Assembly: GCA_964577255.1 (NCBI GenBank)
Contig: CAZNYM010000007.1
Location: forward strand, 5,139 to 69,138
Reading direction: 5' to 3'
From: Micavibrio_C sp964577255
Lineage (GTDB): Bacteria > Pseudomonadota > Alphaproteobacteria > Micavibrionales > Micavibrionaceae
DNA: 64,000 nucleotides
The position numbers were made by a program, and so were the translations under genes. Positions 9,031 through 16,927 of the stretch are shown here, piece by piece (position 1 is the stretch's first letter; the number at the start of each line of letters is the position of its first letter). The notes under the pieces were generated by a model. That model searched no databases. It was given only the letters and a program-made list of their open reading frames with translations, and was not told the DNA's origin.

Positions 9031-9056
9031 GCTAATTTTATATACATAATATTAGC
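9031..9056. promoter_or_regulatory. AT-rich inverted repeat upstream of prpB
   Basis: Half-sites GCTAAT (9031-9036) and ATTAGC (9051-9056) are perfect reverse complements, and the inner TTTAT/ATAAT arms nearly match. It lies 59 bases before prpB, in AT-rich DNA that stands out from the GC-rich surroundings. It could be an operator or part of the promoter; the binding protein is unknown. Confidence 0.4.
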
Positions 9057-9161
9057 TTTATGTTATTTTGTGTCCATATTTCAAAGTCAGATAAAGAAGA
9101 AATCGCGGCGCGCGAGGCGTCACTCAAGGCCGCACTGGCATAAGGAACTTTCGGCTTTCCC

Positions 9162-9914
9162 CTACTTCGCCGTCAGCCGCGACGCGCCGTCGAGGCGGAC
9201 CACGGTGCCGTTGAGATAGGCGTTTTCCGCGATATGCAGCGCCAGTTTCGCGAATTCCTCCGGCCGCGCCATACGCGGCGGGAACGGGATGTTGGCGGCG
9301 ATGCTGTCCTGCAGCTCCTGCGAAATCGTGCCGATCATCGGCGTCTGCACCGCGCCGGGCGCGATTGCCATCACGCGGATACCGAGCCTGCCCAGGTCGC
9401 GCGCCGCCGGCAAAGTCATGCCGACGATCCCACCCTTGGAGGCGCTATAGGCCACCTGGCCGATCTGCCCCTCGAACGCAGCGATGGAAGCAGCGTTGAT
9501 GATCACGCCACGCTCCCCGTCTTCGCCCCGCGGGTCGAGCTTTGCCATCTCCCCCGCCGCCAGCCGCATGGTGTTATAGGTGCCGGCCAGGTTGACGTTG
9601 ATCACTTTCATGAAATGGGCCAGGTCGGCCGGGCCGTCCTTGCCGACGAGGCGCTTGCCGATCAGCACGCCCGCACAGTTCACCAGCACGCGCGGCGCGC
9701 CGGTCTCCTCAAGCGCGGCCTTCACGCTCGCTTCATCCGTAACATCGCAGGAAAAAGCCCGGCCGCCGGTTTCCTTCGCCACGGCTTCCGCCGCCGGCAG
9801 GTTCATGTCCCACAGCGCGACTTTGGCTCCGGCCGCCGCGAACGCGCGGGCCGTCGCCGCCCCCATGCCGGAACCGCCGCCCGTGATCGCCACCGTCTGG
9901 CCCCTGATATCCAT
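9162..9914 (-). CDS. Short-chain 3-hydroxyacyl-CoA dehydrogenase, HSD10-like
   Basis: 250 residues from ATG 9914; the frame is open further upstream but the family starts at this Met. It is a classical SDR with the NAD-binding glycine motif ITGGGSGMGAAT and the VNCAG motif. The catalytic Ser-Tyr-Lys is visible in NAASIAAFEG and VAYSASKGG. The set AYSASKGGIVGMTLPAARDL, GIRVMAIAPG and a C-terminal LNGTVVRLDGA is typical of type II 3-hydroxyacyl-CoA dehydrogenase (HSD17B10). That enzyme oxidises 2-methyl-3-hydroxybutyryl-CoA in isoleucine breakdown and short 3-hydroxyacyl-CoAs. Isoleucine yields propionyl-CoA, which fits the adjacent prp operon. The exact substrate is inference. Confidence 0.85.
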   Translation of the reverse strand: MDIRGQTVAITGGGSGMGAATARAFAAAGAKVALWDMNLPAAEAVAKETGGRAFSCDVTDEASVKAALEETGAPRVLVNCAGVLIGKRLVGKDGPADLAHFMKVINVNLAGTYNTMRLAAGEMAKLDPRGEDGERGVIINAASIAAFEGQIGQVAYSASKGGIVGMTLPAARDLGRLGIRVMAIAPGAVQTPMIGTISQELQDSIAANIPFPPRMARPEEFAKLALHIAENAYLNGTVVRLDGASRLTAK

Positions 9915-10054
9915 GCCGAACCTGCCTGAAAAAGAAGAACGTGAACGCTTAACACTATGATTTTTAAGGGAAATGGCCAAGGGCAAAAGATTTGTATTTT
10001 TCAGAATATAGACATATACTCGAGTGACGCTAAAGAACAGTTAGGCAAGTTTCC

Positions 10055-10420
10055 ATGACCATCCTCTTCGATTTCAACAGAACCGGCGTCGAGGCGCTCC
10101 TGTTTCGTTACGGCAGCGAAGATGTCCCGAATGTGGGCGTATGCCTGGGGATCGCCATAGAAGACGTCCTGAAGGAAGCGGGAGTAGCGTGGCGCAAGGT
10201 TGAAGACCCGATTGCTGAAAGTAAAGGCACCGCACGCGAAAACGGTGGCTACCGCCTGGAGCTGGTTTTTTCGAGCGCGGCGCTGGACGTTCTCAATGAC
10301 CGTTCGCGGGGCCGCGGCGCTGTGCCTTATCTGCAGGAAACACTGGATTCGGAATGGACACTGGGGAATCGCCTCTGGAAATGGCTGGACGGTCAGGTAA
10401 AAGTCCTGAGCGTATCATAG
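10055..10420 (+). CDS. Unknown small protein
   Basis: 121 residues, no family recognised. The ATG at 10055 has a weak AGG about nine bases upstream. The sequence is an alternating alpha-beta soluble protein, fairly acidic, with no signal peptide or membrane helix. Features are an N-terminal TILFDFNRTG, a central GVCLGIAIEDVLKEAG helix and a Trp-rich C-terminus (SEWTLGNRLWKWLDGQ). A second unknown gene of almost the same size follows 104 bases later on the same strand, so the two may be an operon. Codon use looks like that of the neighbours. Confidence 0.6.
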   Translation: MTILFDFNRTGVEALLFRYGSEDVPNVGVCLGIAIEDVLKEAGVAWRKVEDPIAESKGTARENGGYRLELVFSSAALDVLNDRSRGRGAVPYLQETLDSEWTLGNRLWKWLDGQVKVLSVS

Positions 10421-10524
10421 CGTAACACATTGATATTATTATATAATTTTCTGTAACTTTCTTTTAGGCCTGTTTTGGTATTATAAAGCGTTCCGCGTGT
10501 GTAACCCTTTAAGGACAACCTGAA

Positions 10525-10896
10525 ATGAGATTTACCGAGAGCGAGAAGAGACTGCTTTCCACCAAACTGATCCGCGCCATGGATGATGCAGTCGGGCGTA
10601 CCCCGCAGGGCCTGAAAATAGAAGATTACCAGTCGGAAAACGGGTCCTTCACGATCGGCGATACACGCGTAGCTATCAGCGTCCGCCCTACCAATTTCGT
10701 GGAAAAAATTTTTAATGGCGGTGCAAAAATGGTGGCCGTGGCTTTCGTGCAGACGGATGAAGGTCCTACCCCTCTCTCCTCCATCGAGGTTGTCGCCCAA
10801 GAATTCCTCAAATCCGACGAAGAAATGGGCAAAGCCGGCGAAAGAATTTATCGCACTCTCAACACCACGCGCTTGCCAGGCAATCAGATAGCTTAA
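10525..10896 (+). CDS. Unknown small protein
   Basis: 123 residues, unrecognised. ATG 10525 follows AAGGAC about eight bases upstream. The chain begins with a charged helix (FTESEKRLLSTKLIRAMDDA). A beta-rich middle (GSFTIGDTRVAISVRP) and a charged helical C-terminus follow. It is predicted cytosolic, with no membrane segment. Its TAA interlocks with the convergent thiolase stop (TTAA at 10893-10896). The preceding small gene is its only likely operon partner. The 104-base gap between them is AT-rich and shows no clear hairpin, so it may hold this gene's own promoter. Confidence 0.6.
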   Translation: MRFTESEKRLLSTKLIRAMDDAVGRTPQGLKIEDYQSENGSFTIGDTRVAISVRPTNFVEKIFNGGAKMVAVAFVQTDEGPTPLSSIEVVAQEFLKSDEEMGKAGERIYRTLNTTRLPGNQIA

Positions 10897-12044
10897 CGCT
10901 CGACCGCCAGCGCCACCGCTTCGCCGCCGCCGATGCACAGCGCGGCCATGCCGCGTTTCTTGTCGTATTTTTCAAGCGCCGCGATCAGCGTCACCAGCAC
11001 CCGCGCGCCCGAAGCGCCGATGGGATGGCCCAGCGCGCAGGCGCCGCCGTGGACGTTCACTTTCTCATGCGGCAGATTCAGGTCCTTCATCGCCGCCATC
11101 GTCACCACGGCGAAGGCTTCGTTGATCTCGAACAGATCGACATCCTTGAAGCCCCAGCCGGTTTTTTCCGACAGCGTCTTCAGTGCGCCCACGGGCGCGG
11201 TAGTGAACCAGGACGGGTCCTGGGCGAACGTGGCGTGACCTTTGATGGTCGCCAGGATTTTATGATTGCCTTTCTGCGCCTGACTCCGGCGCATCAGCAC
11301 AAGCGCGGCCGCGCCGTCGGAGATTGAGCTGGCGTTCGCCGCCGTTACGGTGCCGTCGGGCTTGAAGGCGGGCTTGAGTGTCGGTATTTTGTCGGGCTTG
11401 GCCTTGCCAGGCTGCTCATCGATGGCGATGGTCCTGTCTTTGACCGTCACCGGCGCGATCTCGGCGCTGAAATCCGCCTTCTGCGCCCGCGCCAGCGATT
11501 CAAGCGCGAATTCGTCCTGTGCCACGCGGGTGAAGCCGTATTTCTCGGCGCATAATTCGGCGAACACGCCCATCAGCTTGCCCTTGTCGTAGGCGTCCTC
11601 GAGCCCGTCGAAAAACATGTGATCGACCACCTGCCCGTGCCCCATGCGCAGTCCCGCGCGCGCCTTGGGCAGCAGATAAGGCGCGTTGGTCATGCTTTCC
11701 ATGCCGCCCGCGACCATGATTTTGTTGTCACCAGCCCGCAGCAGGTCGTGCGCCAGCATCACGGCCTTAAGGCCCGAGCCGCACATTTTATTGACCGTCG
11801 TGCTGCCGGTAGAAGCCGGAAGCCCCGCGCCCAAAGCCGCCTGGCGTGCCGGCGCCTGGCCCTGCCCTGCCGAAAGCACATTGCCCATGATGACTTCGTC
11901 GATCGCGGGATTCCCGCTGCGCTCGCAAGCGGCGCGGATGGCGGCCGCCCCCAGCTGCGCCGCGCTCAGTGCCGCAAAATCGCCCTGAAAGCCGCCCATG
12001 GGCGTACGGGCCATGCCGGTTATCACTATCGGATCGTCACTCAT
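10893..12044 (-). CDS. Acetyl-CoA C-acetyltransferase (thiolase)
   Basis: 383 residues, full-length type II thiolase. It joins or splits two acetyl groups (acetoacetyl-CoA + CoA to 2 acetyl-CoA) in ketone-body, amino-acid or polyhydroxybutyrate metabolism. The nucleophilic Cys is in NKMCGSGLKAV, the catalytic His in GGACALGHPIGASGARV, and the second Cys in LCIGGGEA. Such genes are called phaA, atoB or thlA, and the sequence does not decide between them. No phaB/phaC is adjacent. It starts four bases after the methyltransferase gene upstream, so the pair is one operon. The end overlaps the convergent unknown gene by four bases. Confidence 0.92.
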   Translation of the reverse strand: MSDDPIVITGMARTPMGGFQGDFAALSAAQLGAAAIRAACERSGNPAIDEVIMGNVLSAGQGQAPARQAALGAGLPASTGSTTVNKMCGSGLKAVMLAHDLLRAGDNKIMVAGGMESMTNAPYLLPKARAGLRMGHGQVVDHMFFDGLEDAYDKGKLMGVFAELCAEKYGFTRVAQDEFALESLARAQKADFSAEIAPVTVKDRTIAIDEQPGKAKPDKIPTLKPAFKPDGTVTAANASSISDGAAALVLMRRSQAQKGNHKILATIKGHATFAQDPSWFTTAPVGALKTLSEKTGWGFKDVDLFEINEAFAVVTMAAMKDLNLPHEKVNVHGGACALGHPIGASGARVLVTLIAALEKYDKKRGMAALCIGGGEAVALAVER

Positions 12045-12048
12045 ATCG

Positions 12049-12801
12049 TCATCCTCTCTTTTCGGCTATCACTTGCCAGGGAACGCAGGCCCCATTCTCT
12101 ATCACCTGCCGCAGGTTGGCAATCCTTTCCCGCCAGTTCGGGCCTATCACCACAGGCGCGGCCGGGGCTTCCTCCGCCCGGGCCAGCGCCGCGCGGGCGA
12201 AATCGGCCCGGTTCTCACGCGTCAGGACATCAAAGCCGGCCTGCGTCAGATCGCTCTCAAGCGTCCCTATCGTGCAAAGAAAGCTGGTGCGCGCGCTTTC
12301 GGCCCAGGGCAGCGGGAAGACGGGAGCACCCGCTCCTCCTGCCAGAATATCGTAAAGACCGAAACGGGCGCCGGGGCGCAGCACGCGGAAAATTTCGCGG
12401 TAAAAAGCCGGCTTGTCGGCGATGTTCATGCCCGCGTGTATGGTGTAGGCGGCATGAAAGGAATTGCCGGTGAAAGGCAGGGCGAGAACATCGGCTTCGA
12501 TAAACTCAGGGCCATTCTTTTCGTTCAGTGCACGCGCGCAGGCGATGTAATCGGCGGAAAAATCCACGCCCTTCACCGCTGCGCCGTATTGCGCCTGCGC
12601 GCGCCGGGCGGCGCCTCCCAGGCCGCAGCCGGCGTCGAGGACCGTCATCCCCTTTTGCAAATTCAAGGCACCCAGCAGATGATCCGTCGCCGGACGGCCG
12701 CCGATATGCAGCTCATCCACCACGGCAGGCAGCAGCGCCTTCAGACGTTGCGCGAGAGCGGGCCCGGTGTAATGTTTCTTGACTTCCTCGGCATTCCTCA
12801 T
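12049..12801 (-). CDS. Class I SAM-dependent methyltransferase
   Basis: 250 residues. The SAM-binding motif I VLDAGCGLGGAARRAQ lies near residue 55. The acidic motif II region (KGVDFSADYI) and a later FRVLRPGARFGLYDILAGG segment resemble UbiE/Coq5-like and sarcosine/dimethylglycine methyltransferases. The N-terminal HYTGPALAQRLKALLP piece is also seen in such small-molecule enzymes. The substrate cannot be told from sequence. It is the first gene of a two-gene unit with the thiolase, four bases apart. It is divergent from the hotdog thioesterase, with 38 bases between the starts. Confidence 0.82.
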   Translation of the reverse strand: MRNAEEVKKHYTGPALAQRLKALLPAVVDELHIGGRPATDHLLGALNLQKGMTVLDAGCGLGGAARRAQAQYGAAVKGVDFSADYIACARALNEKNGPEFIEADVLALPFTGNSFHAAYTIHAGMNIADKPAFYREIFRVLRPGARFGLYDILAGGAGAPVFPLPWAESARTSFLCTIGTLESDLTQAGFDVLTRENRADFARAALARAEEAPAAPVVIGPNWRERIANLRQVIENGACVPWQVIAEKRG

Positions 12802-12839
12802 AGCATCGTCGAGCGTACACGAAACAAGGCATTTTTCCT

Positions 12840-13268
12840 ATGATCTGGTTCAAAGAGTACACGCTTGAATATCTCAACCAAATGACCGGGCAGGACAACA
12901 TCCTGCGCCATCTCGACATTCGCTTTCTTGAAGCCGGGCCCGATTTTCTGCGCGCTTCCCTGCCGGTCGATGCCCGCACGCACCAGCCCTTTGGCATCCT
13001 GCACGGCGGCGCCACCTGCGTGCTGGCGGAAACGCTGGGCAGCGTCGCCTCGATCATGGTGATCGACCCCGAGAAAAAATTCGCCGTTGGTTCCTTCATC
13101 AGCTGCAATCATCTGCGGCCGATGACCAGGGGCCTGGTGATCGGCACCTGCCGCCCCGTGCATCTGGGGAAAACCAAACATGTGTGGGATATCCTGGTCA
13201 CGAGCGAGGACGGCAAACCCATCGCCAAAAGCGAGCTGACCTGCGCCGTCACGGATAAAGCGGATTGA
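12840..13268 (+). CDS. Hotdog-fold thioesterase, PaaI/MenI-like
   Basis: 142 residues. The hotdog signature is HQPFGILHGGATCVLAET, with HGG and a downstream acidic residue, followed by SFISCNHLRPMTRG and a C-terminal KSELTCAV strand. This set is characteristic of the PaaI/YdiI (MenI) branch, which hydrolyses aromatic or medium-chain acyl-CoAs such as 1,4-dihydroxy-2-naphthoyl-CoA. No men or paa genes are nearby, so the substrate is open. The stop TGA directly abuts the stop of the convergent protease gene (13268/13269). Confidence 0.85.
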   Translation: MIWFKEYTLEYLNQMTGQDNILRHLDIRFLEAGPDFLRASLPVDARTHQPFGILHGGATCVLAETLGSVASIMVIDPEKKFAVGSFISCNHLRPMTRGLVIGTCRPVHLGKTKHVWDILVTSEDGKPIAKSELTCAVTDKAD

Positions 13269-16200
13269 TTACAGCAGGCTCTGGTTGGCGATGATAAAAC
13301 CGTTATCGTACATATCCTGCACCGTCTGGCCTGAAACGGCCGTGTTAGTGAATATCGCGAACGCATGGAAATCAGTGCCCACACCATCGGCGTTGACGCT
13401 GGCAATTGTCTGAGTGGCTTTATGTGAGAAGCGGATAAACAGGTCGATATCAGCACCGGGCGTGAATCCACTTAGGATATCGGTGATGTTCAGGCGGTCC
13501 TGCCCCATGGCGAAGTCGTAAATCCGGTCTTCCGCGCCGTTGACGGCGCTCGTGAATCCAAACACATCTGCGCCCGCGCCGCCATAGAGATTATCCACGC
13601 CCGCGCCACCGACCAGAACATCGTCGCCGTCCTCGCCGTACATATTGTCATTACCATCGCCACCGTTCAGGCGGTCATTTTCGGTGCCGCCGCGCAGGGT
13701 ATCGATGCCGGCACCGCCATTAAGCGTGTCGTCGCCCGCATCACCAAGCAACAGGTCGTTATCGGCGTCCCCATTCAGCGTATCATTGCCGGTGCCGCCG
13801 AACAGATTGTCGTTACCGTCGCCCCCGTTGAGCGTGTCGGTGCCGTCACCACCGTAGACTTTATCTATATCTTCGTCGCCATTCAGCGTATCGTTGCCAT
13901 TATCGCCATAAAGCGTATCGCGTGACAAACCTCCGTTGACCGTATCGTTGCCAATGCCGCCATAAAGCGTATCGGCCCCAGCATCGCCGCTGACGATATC
14001 GTTGTCATCACCACCGTTGACAGTATCATCACCATCGCCGCCGTTCAGGGTGTCACCACCGTTTCCGCCATTCATGTTATCGTTGCCGATGCCGCCAAAC
14101 AGAAGGTCTGTGCCGTTGCCGCCACTCATGATGTCGTTCCCGGCATTGCCGTACATCTCGTCGTCGCCGTCCTCGCCGTTGATTGTATCAGCACCCAGGC
14201 CACCTGTCAGCGTATCTGTGCCGATGCCACCAAATAGTGTGTCGTTGCCCGCGCCGCCGGACAGGGAGTCATCACCCGACTCTCCATACAGAATATCGGT
14301 TCCGCTATTGCCCGTAATGACATCGCTACCGTTGCCGCCGTATATCTGACTCGCGCGGGTGGCCATGCCCAGCGTCACTTCGTCGTCACCGTCGCCGGCG
14401 TTAATGCGTGGGTTAAGCCAAGTAAACGCGCCTGTGATGCTGATAACGTCGCGCTGGTTGCTGCCGTCGAGCACCATCGAAGCGGGACCCGACGTCGTCA
14501 GGAAATTGACGTTCAGATCTTCGCCCGTACGTATCAGCTGCACCAGGTTGCCTGAAAGCCCGGGCAGGCTGAGCGTGCCGCCGCTGAGCGTATTGGTACC
14601 GTTATTGGTCGAGGTCGTATTGTAATTGGCTCCACCATGAGTAAACGTGATGTTCAGATTGTTGTTGTTCGACGAATTGGCCAGAGCCTGAAGCTGAGCT
14701 AGGTTATAAGTGCCGTCGCTGAAGTTGAACAACTCGAAATTGCGCCAGGTATCGACGCCGTAATTGGTGCCGACGTTCATCGGATTGCTGTGTGTGGAAA
14801 CCACCGTGCCAGGCGTGCTGAAATCGAAAGTATAGTTTGCTACGAATTCAAGGAAACGCGCAGTATCGTTGCCGATTCCGCCGTCGAACGTATCGGTGCC
14901 TTTGCTGACGGTGATGGAATCATCGCCCCTGCCGCCATGAACATAGTTGTTAGCGTCGTTGCTTTGCACCTGATCGTCGCCATCACCCAGATAGGCATTT
15001 TCGATGATGGTGCCGGCGGCAATCGTGAAGGAATTATTGTTTAAAACCGTCTGGCCAGCGCCATCGGTCATGACCATCTGCACATCGTACGTCACCATCG
15101 CCAGGTTCAGCGTATCGGTGCCGCCGTTGGTGTCTGTGATCGTGCTGCGCGCGGCCAAAGCCCCGCCGCTGAAACTCTCGTACTCGTCCGAGAACACATA
15201 AAGATCGTCGTTAGAATGGTTCCGGCCCATGAAGGTCAGATCCCAGCTGTTCAGCGTACCGACGTTGCCGCCGGCGGCGTCCTGTATCTGCAGTGTCCAT
15301 GTGCCCAGACTGCTTTCGCCGCGGTGCGCCGCCGAGGTCAGTTCGAAATCTATGCCGGAAATGCCGTAGATGCTGGTGAACGCGCCGTTCGAGGGCCGGT
15401 TCACAAGTGTGCTTTCGGTGCCGTCCGGGCTGATCAGCTTGATAACCAGATCGCCCGTAAGCCCATGAACCAGGTCGATATCGACCAGCACCCATTCGAT
15501 CTCGATGTCCTGCGCGACGTTGATCGTGGTCTGTACCGTGTTCGAATCCTGAATAGCCAGGTTCGGCGTGGCGGTGGCCGTGCTGATGGTCGTCATGTTG
15601 GCGGAGGTGCTCTGACGGGTCCAGCTTTCTGCCAACCTCACGGCGTTGTAAGCATCGATGGCACCGTAGCCGAAATCATGGCTGTAATGCAGGCCGCCGC
15701 CGTTCCAGTTGCCGGTACCGTTATACTGCCAGCCCAAGTCTGTCGGGTCGGCCTGGCGCGAGGAGTAGGCGATGATCTCCTGAACGTCGCGCCAGCCCAG
15801 GTCATCGTTGGCCTCGAGGATGAGCGCAACCACGCCGCTGACTACCGGAGCCGAGGCCGACGTGCCGCTGAAGTTGGTGAAATCGCCGCCGGCGTAGCCG
15901 CTTGCGCCGGTACGGTCGGTGGTCCACACCGCCTGCCCGCCCGCCGAAGTCAGGATCGAGGCACCCGGCGTACTGAAGGACGCGATATCGCCCGTGGAGG
16001 TGTGCGCCCCCACGGTGATCATGTAAGGCGAGTTCTTCAGATTGTGATAGTTGGTGTTGTCGCCGTCCGTACGGTTGTTGCCGGCCGAAAAGACGATATT
16101 CGACCCCAGGCCGCCGCGCCCATTGGCCGCCATGTCGATCATGATGTTCTCGATGGCGTAGAAGTCGGTGCCCACGAATTCTTTATTGAAATCGTCGGCG

Positions 16201-16730
16201 AAGGGGGTGGTATAGCCCCAGCTGTTGTTCATGACGTCAACATCCTGGGCGCGCGCGTGCGCAAAGCCGTCGACCGTATCGTCCATGCTGCTTTGCGCGC
16301 CGAAGCCCTTGCGGATACCGAAGGCCTGTGCGTCGAACGCCACGCCCACCATGCCGGTGCCATTGTCGTCGCCGATGATGGTGCCAATCACCGAAGTGCC
16401 GTGGTTATCGGTCGCCTGGTTGGGGGAAGCGTCGCTGTCGTTGTCGAGCGTGTCGAGATCAAGGTCTGTGCGGTAGTTGGGCGAGATTTCCGTGTGGCTG
16501 TGCTGGAAGCCGTCATCGAGCACACCGATCAAGATGTTGCTGCCGGTGTAATCGTTCCACACCTTGTCGACGCGCACGCCCCAGGTGCCCACCAGATGCC
16601 ACTGCGACTGGCCCGGCGTGAACACGTCGGGATCGGAGGGCATGCCCTTGGTGTCGCGATCATCCCGCATATCGGCGTGGATCAGCCCGTCATTGCCCTT
16701 TTCCAGTTCTTCCAGAAGCGTCGTGCTCAA
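13269..16730 (-). CDS. Secreted subtilase (S8) with P domain and RTX repeats
   Basis: 1153 residues. The catalytic triad is Asp72 (GVLDDGF), His110 (DNHGTSV) and Ser291 (FSGTSASAPV), with the oxyanion Asn near 218 (FSAGNN). The DDG form is kexin-like. A proprotein-convertase P domain follows at about 395-502. A small RTX cluster lies at about 595-625, then a long array of GGxGxD nonapeptides (about 775-1060), then a C-terminal block without repeats. There is no N-terminal signal peptide. Calcium-binding RTX arrays with a C-terminal signal are the hallmark of type I secretion, so it is probably exported in one step by an HlyBD/TolC-like system, none of which is in this window. The role may be nutrient degradation or attack on other cells; neither is shown. 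Confidence 0.93.
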   Translation of the reverse strand: MSTTLLEELEKGNDGLIHADMRDDRDTKGMPSDPDVFTPGQSQWHLVGTWGVRVDKVWNDYTGSNILIGVLDDGFQHSHTEISPNYRTDLDLDTLDNDSDASPNQATDNHGTSVIGTIIGDDNGTGMVGVAFDAQAFGIRKGFGAQSSMDDTVDGFAHARAQDVDVMNNSWGYTTPFADDFNKEFVGTDFYAIENIMIDMAANGRGGLGSNIVFSAGNNRTDGDNTNYHNLKNSPYMITVGAHTSTGDIASFSTPGASILTSAGGQAVWTTDRTGASGYAGGDFTNFSGTSASAPVVSGVVALILEANDDLGWRDVQEIIAYSSRQADPTDLGWQYNGTGNWNGGGLHYSHDFGYGAIDAYNAVRLAESWTRQSTSANMTTISTATATPNLAIQDSNTVQTTINVAQDIEIEWVLVDIDLVHGLTGDLVIKLISPDGTESTLVNRPSNGAFTSIYGISGIDFELTSAAHRGESSLGTWTLQIQDAAGGNVGTLNSWDLTFMGRNHSNDDLYVFSDEYESFSGGALAARSTITDTNGGTDTLNLAMVTYDVQMVMTDGAGQTVLNNNSFTIAAGTIIENAYLGDGDDQVQSNDANNYVHGGRGDDSITVSKGTDTFDGGIGNDTARFLEFVANYTFDFSTPGTVVSTHSNPMNVGTNYGVDTWRNFELFNFSDGTYNLAQLQALANSSNNNNLNITFTHGGANYNTTSTNNGTNTLSGGTLSLPGLSGNLVQLIRTGEDLNVNFLTTSGPASMVLDGSNQRDVISITGAFTWLNPRINAGDGDDEVTLGMATRASQIYGGNGSDVITGNSGTDILYGESGDDSLSGGAGNDTLFGGIGTDTLTGGLGADTINGEDGDDEMYGNAGNDIMSGGNGTDLLFGGIGNDNMNGGNGGDTLNGGDGDDTVNGGDDNDIVSGDAGADTLYGGIGNDTVNGGLSRDTLYGDNGNDTLNGDEDIDKVYGGDGTDTLNGGDGNDNLFGGTGNDTLNGDADNDLLLGDAGDDTLNGGAGIDTLRGGTENDRLNGGDGNDNMYGEDGDDVLVGGAGVDNLYGGAGADVFGFTSAVNGAEDRIYDFAMGQDRLNITDILSGFTPGADIDLFIRFSHKATQTIASVNADGVGTDFHAFAIFTNTAVSGQTVQDMYDNGFIIANQSLL
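13556..14410 (-). repeat. RTX nonapeptide-coding repeat array
   Basis: Tandem degenerate 27-base units within the protease gene, each coding a GGxGxDxLx-type nonapeptide (for example GGAGNDTLF and GGIGNDTVN). In the + strand they appear as recurring CCGCC-rich blocks alternating with GTATCGTT-like blocks. They bind calcium in the mature protein. They are coding repeats, not a CRISPR or an intergenic element. Confidence 0.9.
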
Positions 16731-16827
16731 GTTTGCAACCGTTTGATTTTATTGTTATTTTTCGCCTGCCCGTGAGGGCAGACTCCCATGACCCATTTAC
16801 CATTGGATCACACAAACCTTTCATTTC

Positions 16828-16853
16828 GCCTAAAATTACCTTGAATTTTAGGC
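16828..16853. promoter_or_regulatory. Perfect 10-bp inverted repeat between protease and aminopeptidase genes
   Basis: GCCTAAAATT (16828-16837) and AATTTTAGGC (16844-16853) are exact reverse complements around a six-base spacer. It sits 98 bases before the minus-strand protease start and 75 bases before the plus-strand aminopeptidase start. It could be a shared operator or a transcript hairpin. There is no T-run on either side, so it is not a standard terminator. Confidence 0.45.
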
Positions 16854-16927
16854 AGCGCAGATGGCGCTTTTCCGCCATTTTTCCCCTATGATGGAGCATC
16901 CGACTCAACCCCGCCCGGAGGCCTTTG

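Noticed and set aside
9060..9143. 27-codon frame starting at ATG 9060 on the plus strand
   Set aside because: The text KEEIAAREASLKAALA looks gene-like, but it is too short, has no ribosome site and ends in the intergenic region. It may be a decayed gene tail but cannot be supported.
13556..14410. Periodic repeats considered as a CRISPR array
   Set aside because: The period is 27 bases, the units are degenerate, and they encode GGxGxD nonapeptides in frame. They are RTX coding repeats.
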